A stretch of 64,000 nt of DNA from Sarocladium kiliense. Taxonomy: Eukaryota > Ascomycota > Sordariomycetes > Hypocreales > Sarocladiaceae. The stretch is from positions 4,154,001-4,218,000 of the forward strand of contig JAUZTG010000029.1 in NCBI GenBank assembly GCA_030734395.1, read 5' to 3'. Below the pieces are notes generated by a model that saw only the letters and a list, made by a program, of their open reading frames with translations, was not told the origin of the DNA and searched no databases. Shown in pieces: positions 57,306-64,000 of this stretch. Made by a program: the position numbers and the translations under genes. The number at the start of each line of letters is the position of its first letter. Position 1 is the first letter of the stretch.

Positions 57306-59019
57306 CTAGTGACCATTGGCCCCGTTCGTTCCATTCGTGCCATTTGTGCCATTCGTAGCCCCATCAGCAAGCTCGCACTCAATCAGGCTCTCCGCATTCC
57401 GAGCGACGGTGTAAACACCGCTAATCTTCAGTCCAGCTTTGCCCAGAAGCTCCTCCCAGTCAGCGCGAGTTCGCTCCTTGGAGCTCAGCAGCGTGATCAT
57501 CATCATGTCCAGAGCTGTGTGCTCGAAGTGGGCGCCGGTATCAGGGATGATGTTCTCGTTGATCAGAAGCTTGCTGTAGCCAGGCTTCATCGCGGCAGTG
57601 ATGTTGGCGAGGATCTTGAGGCAGATGTCGTCGGTCCAGTCATGGAGAATGGAGTGCATGAAGTATGCGCGAGCGCCTTGACCTGTTAGCGATGCGAAGC
57701 AAATTTGCGAACACGTTAATCTTACCTTTTACCGGCTGCTCAGTGTAAAAGTCATACTCCATCCTCTCGACGCGGTCATCAAGCTTCTGAATCTGGCCAA
57801 TGATGACTGGAAGATCCTGGAGCACAAGCCTTCCTGGAGCCTCGGGGTGTTTTCGCCCGAACTCCTCCAGATCGTGGCCAACGTTACCACCAATGTCAAC
57901 AAGCATAGCGGCATCCTTGTTATCCTTGTCAAAGCCATCAACAAGGCGCTCCTTGACTGGGTAGAAGTTGGCGTCCATCCAAGATGGGCGACCTTGGTGG
58001 TAGCCACCCATCATGGAGTTGAACTGCACACCACACCCGACATTCTGCAAGTGCTCGAAGAAGTTGAGCTCAGTGTTGTAGGCCATCTGCAGAGGACCGC
58101 CGACAGGCCCAGAGGGAGTCTTCCAGTCATTCTTGTCGGCCCACACATGGAACGTGTTAATAGGTCCGAAGCAACCCACAGTCCTGGGAGAAAGGTTAGC
58201 TACGTTCCTGCATGCATCAACTGAAAGGGTTATCGAAAACTTACATGCAAGGATACGGGTCTCCAATAATTGGCACAGAGAGACTACGTGTGTGGTTTGT
58301 GAGGTTGTATTTGTCCTTGGAGACTTCCTTCAGGTACCCCATAGCTGCGAGATGCTTCATCATGCGGCCTGGATTCTTCACGTCAGCTTCCTGGCAATTC
58401 CTTACCATATGTGGAAGAACTTACGGATGATTGGAGGGTCAATGCCCTTCGCCTTGGCAACCTCTGTGGCGTCGAAAGGACCATTCTCGTTCTCGACAAG
58501 GTAGTTCCAGATACCCTTGTGATGGCAAGATGTGATGGCGGTAAGCACTCCAGGCTATAACCAATGTCAGTGAATCTGTCCCCCTTGGTAGTTCTTTCGC
58601 CGGGCGTAAGGCAGCATGTGAAGGTGTGGTTCAATGAAGAAATAAGCTTTCAGTCGATAATATGTCTGCCGATTGGCTGGCGAGAGCAATTGAACGGGTA
58701 TACTGCCAGGGCCTGGTGCATGTTGCTTACGACAGGCAGCGGCGTTCCAGGGCATAAGGGAAGAAGTGGAACACGGCTCGCGTGTAATGCAGAGAAGAAG
58801 CAGAGACAAATGCAGTTGACATACCTCGGCCCAGCATTGGCGAATCATGGCCTCTCGGGGCGTCTCCAAGGACAGAAACAGATCCCTCGCAAGATCCTTC
58901 ATGTTCTGACGAGCCTCATCGCCCTCCTTGTCAGCAAGGAGATTGATCTTCTTCAGAAGCTCCGGGACAGCATCGCTGTCGCCGGCCTTGGTGATAACTG
59001 AGGGGTCGAAAGGAGCCAT
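57306..59019 (-). CDS. O-methyltransferase, secondary-metabolism type
   Basis: SAM-dependent methyltransferase of the plant COMT/fungal AflO-OmtB kind. Exons on the minus strand: 59019..58825, 58554..58425, 58368..58245, 58183..57726 and 57682..57306; 427 residues. The N-terminal dimerisation helices (ETPREAMIRQCWAE joined to PGVLTAITSCHHKGIWNYL) precede the SAM motif LVDIGGNVGHDLEEF (about 244-258), LQDLP, and the catalytic His in HSILHDWTDD (about 316), then INENIIPD. It ends in a Thr-Asn-Gly repeat tail. No polyketide synthase, NRPS or P450 is adjacent, so it is an orphan tailoring-type enzyme, probably acting on a phenolic hydroxyl. The nearest neighbour is the six-Cys-module protein, tail to tail. 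Confidence 0.93.
57313..57358 (-). repeat. Short tandem repeat encoding the Thr-Asn-Gly tail of the methyltransferase
   Basis: Nine-base imperfect units (consensus ACNAATGGC on the minus strand) give three to four Thr-Asn-Gly copies just before the stop codon. Confidence 0.6.
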
Positions 59020-61994
59020 TTTCTTGTCAAGTAGGGGTTTAGAGGGCTTTGGTGCCGAAGTCTATTCTCGCTTAGTCTTGTCGTGACTTGCAGCCGAACA
59101 ATTTTGTCTGTAAGAGCGATGCTACCGATCCCGGGAGCAGAAGAGGCAATAGTAAATGGGATCTCCAGGAAGTTCTAAGATTACTTCTTCCCAGACCGCA
59201 TGCTACAGCACCTAATTATACACTTTCGATCGTCGAAGTACTGGCATGCAAGGAAGGGGTCTAGCGCCACAAAGATGGAGAATGACAAGGGGCAGAGGCC
59301 ATTTCGAAACTGGCTCGCCTCTCGCCATCCATGTTCGTGGCTGCTCAGCTCTCCTTATCTCCCGTCGCCAACAATTCTGCAAGCTGTTGCCTTTTGACTG
59401 ACTTCGGTCTGATGCATCGTTCCTGGTTTGCCACGACTGATGCAGGCAGCCCTGGCTGTTGGGACCCATGTACAATATTATGGGGCTAATACATAGCTTT
59501 GACGCCGAGCGCGGGGGTCCTTTGCAGCAGTACATCGGTGGTTTTACAGCAGCTTACTCCGGTATCCTGGCGATGTAACTCCGCTGGTCTACGTTGCAGG
59601 AGAGGTCCACTGTTCTGTTTTGATCTGTGGACATTGAGACCGTATGTTAGCTGGGGTGTTTATATGACAGTAGTGTACATTGCTGCAGGTAGGCCTCAGA
59701 TCCCTAGAATCTAGTTCACACAACCGTTGTTTCTAAGTCTTTGGGTCGAGACCTGCACGCAACCCTGAGTCGAGATGGGATCGGCGCTCTCTAGCCCGAA
59801 CACGTGAAAACATCGACGGCACCTTGTCGAGCCAAGTGAACTCCTCGCAGTCATCTCGGCATTCCTCTCGCCCAAGAAATATCCCCCTCCACTTACGTAC
59901 ATGGGTCTCCGCTCCTAATGCATCATCATCCTTAGCCCAGGACTTATTGCCTAGTTGTGCCTCATCTGCATTGGCAGTCACCAGCAAAATAAGCAACGAT
60001 CCGTCGCACCACGTCTCCAACGGTCCTGTCGACTTTTACTATCCTCCTCTTACTTCTCACGGCATAGCGTACAGACTAACCCACGCCGGACCGCGGCCCG
60101 GGTGGATGCGAGCATGTTCCTCTTCTCGGGCCAAGAACAGTGTGGATAATGAACAAGGGAACCCGGCATGTCACCCTGGTCTCCGCGCTTCTCATGTTTC
60201 AACGGCCAGCTTGTGGTTGGTCAAAATTGACCTATCACCCCGGGACAGCGGAAGGGAACTTGGGGCAATGGGGGGTTCCACTGGTGATCAGCGGCCGCGT
60301 TGGCTGGATGTGGCAGGGCGCCGCGAGGGCTGTGTCTTCACAGTGTGTTCCTACCACTATTTCTACAGTGAGACAAATGGCCGTCATACCCTGGCAGAAC
60401 ATGGTCCCCTGGGTGAGGCAAGCGGTGCGATATCCTAGCTCTGTAGATCGCTGATAGTCCGTGAACCTGGTTCCCTCACGATATCCCACGGCTGAGTCTT
60501 GAGGGTAATGCTTTCGGCATTTGCATCCTACAGGGGTAGACTTTTACCGGAAGGCCGTTGGAGTCCCAGCAGCTAGGATTCTCTCCGTCTTGACGAGTGG
60601 ATAATTGTGAAGTCGAACGGTGCAGGTACTACAGTACGCAGTAAATGGGTCCAGGACTGTGACTGCACATACTCCGTATCCCTTGGTACTTTTCCTCATG
60701 CCACGTTTTCATTTGTTCTAGAAATCACAAGTCGATCAATTGCAATATATGATCCTATTATACATAGCCAAGCCCGCCGGGATCGACTTCGGGTGTTGTA
60801 ACCAACAGAAACAACCGCATGCTGACGACCTGGTTCTCGTAAATCGCTCGTATAAAGACTCTTGCCCTCCATTGTCCCTCCGCCTTTGACCGCATCCTCT
60901 GAGGCCTGCAAGGTACAGGGGCTCCCTGTTAGCGTTGCCACACTGGAGTTGCAACGGGGATCCTTTCCTAGGGCCAATGGACCCGGCACGCACATGCGAC
61001 TGCTGGCAGGCAAAGCTCGACCTTACGAGTACGCGTAGGCCCCACCAGCATACGGATTTGATAGTCAACGTCTAGCAGGGTTCCTGGATACGTTCACATG
61101 CATGCATCAAGTCAAGACAGGGGAATCCTATTCAGGGATCCCTTGAGTCTTGTGTGCCTGATGCAACCGGTGAACATGTCGGAATAGGAACGAGTGGGCC
61201 GGTCAATGGACGTGGAGTAGTTCAAATCTTTCAGAGACCATGTCCTCTTGACGCATGCTGCCCGGGTCTCCTCATGGCCGTTCAACTTGTCCCACTTGTT
61301 GCCTCATCTGCGGAGCAATGCCTCCTGTCTCTCGTTTCGACAGCAAACGTTGCTTTTTTCTTCTAGCCCGATGCCCCTTAGCCGCTGATGAAGAAACAGC
61401 CTCGCTGGAAAAAGGATAGACGAACGAGTGCTACGCTATGTGAAAGCTTGTGATTGTCGTACATAATCAGAACCGAACCAGAAACGCATGGCATTGCTTT
61501 TTCATGCCCGAGTGTGTTATCCCTGGCGCATCCCAGTCCAGCTTATCCACATAGACGTTGGGTCCCGCCATAGGGACCACCATCTGATACAGATCGGCCA
61601 AACCAGGAGGCAGAGAGAACCCATTGTTCTTTTGCTGGCCCTTATGCTGATGGCGATCGACTTCCTGAAGAGGAGGGCATGTCAGATTCTACGTAGGAAC
61701 TTGCTCTCATGTCGAGCAGAGCACCCCTGATACATATCCGATTCCCCTGTATTGTCCGGGTCTGGTAAAGGTCATCGCCACCCTTGAAGACTCCAAGTCT
61801 TCACTCCTATCCATTCTTTCAGCCCCTTAGCACTCGTGGTTACGGCACTTCTATAAACGTACTTCGAGTCCACTTGTCCGACGCACTATCGACCTCGTCC
61901 CAGCCTTGGAGTGATGTGAGGCTGGTTTTTCATCTCTCGACAATACCTGAGCATTCCCACAGCAGACGCCATCAAAGCGTCACACTCAGCAAAC
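59020..61994. other. Gene-poor stretch, 3.0 kb
   Basis: The largest gap in the window. A 204-codon frame (59824-60438 +) and several shorter ones occur but show low-complexity Ser/Arg/Pro composition, no domain, and no consistent splicing. No long repeat, terminal inverted repeat or transposase remnant was seen. It carries the promoter of the Pth11-like gene at its right end. Confidence 0.45.
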
Positions 61995-63509
61995 ATGGCC
62001 ACCGAAATGCCTCCGCACATCACGCCGGAGTACATCGCGGAGAGTCGTGTGCCATTGATTATGGGAGTCATCATCAGCGTCTCCATACTCAGCACGATCT
62101 TCGTGGTGGCTCGAATCTTCACCCGCACTCGCTTGACCGGCAACATGTTCCTGGACGACTACCTGGTCATTATCGCAGCTGTAAGTTCATTCATATCGCC
62201 TGGCCAGGGTCGAAACTCTGTTCAGAGCTATTGCTCACACTGAGGCATAGGCAAGTCAATGGGTGTGTGTCGGCTTAGCAAGTCATGCGGCTTTGCACGG
62301 CAATGGGCGTCACTTTGATGCGATGCTCTACACTCAACCCGAGAAGCTCGAACAAGCCCTGTTCTTCACGCTGCTCAACTTCCCATTCGGCATCCTCGCC
62401 TTTGGCCTGCCGAAGGTCGCAGTGGTGGCACTTCTAACACGCATCATGAACCCGTCTCGAGCGCACCGATGGTTCCTCTGGGGTCTCTCGCTGCTTTGCC
62501 TTCTAGTACTCCTAGGATGTGCACCAATGCTCTTCGCTCAATGCACGCCGTCACACTCGCAGTGGGATCTGAACTTCCCACCAGACCAGAAGAAGTGCTG
62601 GCCCAAGTATGTGCTTGTGAACTATGCGATTGCATCAGGAGGTAGGTCATACTTTTCGAGAGTTTTGGAAACCACAACTCACAGATTACTAGCTCTTTCG
62701 GCATTCACGGATTTGTACCTGGCCGTCTATCCTGCCACTGTGCTATGGACCCTCCAGCTCAATCTGAAGAAGAAGATTGCGCTGAGCGTGGCCCTTGGCA
62801 TCGGATCTATGTAAGTATCTGAACAAGACATGTTCCCTGGAATACGGACTGACGACAGAAGTTCTACCGTCGTTGCTATTTACAAATGCACTCGTCTGCC
62901 ATCTCTTGCGAGCGCAGACTTCACGTGGGATACCGCAGATCTAGTGATTTGGACAGTGTAAGTGCAGATCGTCCATCCATGGCTGCACTCAGCATGCTAA
63001 CATTGGTTTCTAGTGTCGAAGCAGCTGTCATTATCATCGCTTGTTGCATTCCGCTTCTCCAGCCTCTCGTCGACCTCATCTTCGGTCGTCGAACACTCAC
63101 CGGTTCGAAAGGATACAACTACTACGGTTCATCTCGCGACGGGTCAGCTCACCTTCGCTCACGCGACATCGAGTTGGAGAAGAAGGGTGGTAGCAACGCC
63201 ATGTCCTCGAAGGGCCGTACCGATGTCAGCCGTATCCACGCTGGGGACTTTGACGACGACCTCATGCAGACACGGGTTGAGACAGGCTCTCAGGAGAGCA
63301 TTCTTCAGCGAAAGAGCAGTGATCAGGATGTGAAGTTACCGATGCAGACAAATGCGAAGGTTGACTCTAAGAAGCACACTATGAGAGTTCCGCCGCTGCC
63401 GCCAAAGGCGCACGAGGGTGTTATTATGAAGACCCGCGAGGTGACGGTGTCGTACTCGAACAGTCAGTCAGAAGCTGATACGAGTAGGAAGAATTGGGGA
63501 GCTATTTGA
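61995..63509 (+). CDS. Pth11/rhodopsin-like integral membrane protein
   Basis: Exons 61995..62180, 62251..62641, 62693..62810, 62859..62957 and 63014..63509; 429 residues. Intron 2 (51 bp) is a multiple of three with no stop. The fungal rhodopsin-like (DUF3112/Pth11-type) pattern is clear: an N-terminal TM ending in ARIFTRTRLTGNMFLDDYLVIIAA, then GHPPE-like extracellular loop positions, LFFTLLNFPFGILAFGLPKVAVVALLTRI, RWFLWGLSLLCLLVLLGCAPMLFAQC, CWPKYVLVNYAIASGG, FTDLYLAVYPATVLW, and the last TM with WTVVEAAVIIIACCIPLLQPLVD. A roughly 135-residue cytoplasmic tail rich in Ser/Lys follows. Seven TM segments in all. No extracellular CFEM domain. Pth11 itself senses surfaces in a rice-blast fungus; most homologues have no known ligand. 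Confidence 0.9.
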
Positions 63510-64000
63510 GAGTGGCACCATCACTGGGTTTCGTTTTGGTATCTTGTCTGTATATTAACAAACCGTGTGAAACTTCTGGCAGGGAACAGGCGCACAAAAT
63601 ACAATTAAGGCCTCAATTTTGATATGTGAGACAATGATTCCCCTGATCCTAGGTCCATGTCCTAGCTGGGAGGTGAAATTATTCTTCCACTTTGAAAACT
63701 AGAGAGTACTCTGGCTATGCATTGTGAGGCTGCGTTCGATATCAAGCAGTTGTGTATCGAAGTTGGCTCCATCTTCACCTGAGCACTCTGGAGGGTGCCA
63801 TCCAGAAACAGTCATGAGCGACCTACTGTGGCAATACTATCTAGAACAATGAGACTGGCTGTAACGTAGGTTACCCTGTATCGAAGCATCACGACGTTAT
63901 GTCATGGTAGTTCTGAGATGAGAGATGTGCTGAGCAAGCGCAGAATTCGCTCGACAGCGTAATTAGAGCGCAAGCTCTGAGTCAAAAGTTGGAGGTATGG
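63510..64000. other. Right window end, no gene seen
   Basis: 491 bp downstream of the Pth11-like gene with no supported ORF. Confidence 0.5.

Noticed and set aside
59824..60438. 204-codon + strand ORF in the gene-poor stretch
   Set aside because: No domain, low-complexity composition, no consistent splicing, and overlapping frames of similar length.
1..64000. Search for transposons, terminal inverted repeats, CRISPR arrays and rRNA genes
   Set aside because: No transposase-like frame, no array of regular repeats and no rRNA-like sequence was noticed; this was by eye and could miss degraded copies.

Overview
The window reads as nuclear DNA of a filamentous ascomycete (Pezizomycotina). Genes carry short spliceosomal introns (about 48-88 bp, donors mostly GTNNGT, acceptors YAG). 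The families are typical of these fungi: three Zn2Cys6 regulators, a CFEM protein, a UstYa/DUF3328 protein, a Pth11/rhodopsin-like membrane protein, a short Cys-rich metallothionein and a PTS1-tailed ligase. There are no operons, no ribosome-binding sites, and no rRNA, tRNA, CRISPR or transposon that I can support. The class within Pezizomycotina cannot be fixed from this sequence alone. I call 32 protein genes; exon limits were worked out by hand from frame continuity and splice consensus.

Region 1 (1-10 kb): the 3' part of a fungal transcription factor; a divergent tryptophan-catabolic pair, kynureninase (-) and indoleamine 2,3-dioxygenase (+), sharing one promoter; and two unrecognised proteins.

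Region 2 (10.9-31.2 kb): a compact ten-gene block that looks like a catabolic cluster built around two different Baeyer-Villiger monooxygenases (BVMOs). It has two short-chain dehydrogenases, a Zn-dependent alcohol dehydrogenase, a metallo-beta-lactamase-fold (lactonase-type) hydrolase, a hormone-sensitive-lipase-type hydrolase, an acyl-CoA ligase ending in the peroxisomal signal AKL, a DAL5-type MFS carrier and a Zn2Cys6 regulator. Read together the genes spell: uptake, alcohol to ketone, ketone to lactone or ester, ring opening, CoA activation, peroxisomal beta-oxidation. This resembles bacterial pathways for monoterpenoid or alicyclic ketones. Three divergent promoters of the block each hold a CGG-N4-CCG element with an all-A/T spacer. 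This is the strongest candidate for an undescribed system here.

Region 3 (31.9-47.3 kb): an EVE-domain (THYN1-like) protein, an unknown protein, a 2-oxoglutarate/Fe(II) oxygenase, a UstYa-like protein, a CFEM protein, a 30-residue metallothionein, an alpha/beta hydrolase and a second complete Zn2Cys6 regulator. Intergenic spaces are long and the content is accessory in character.

Region 4 (48.1-64 kb): a six-TM membrane protein, a possible small two-TM protein, a secreted peptidoglycan-binding-domain protein, a divergent succinate dehydrogenase subunit C (likely a paralogue), a TIM-barrel sugar isomerase/dehydroshikimate-dehydratase-like protein, an Asn-Cys motif protein with a charged tail, a secreted protein made of two copies of a six-Cys module, a secondary-metabolism-type O-methyltransferase, 3 kb with no gene, and a Pth11-like protein.
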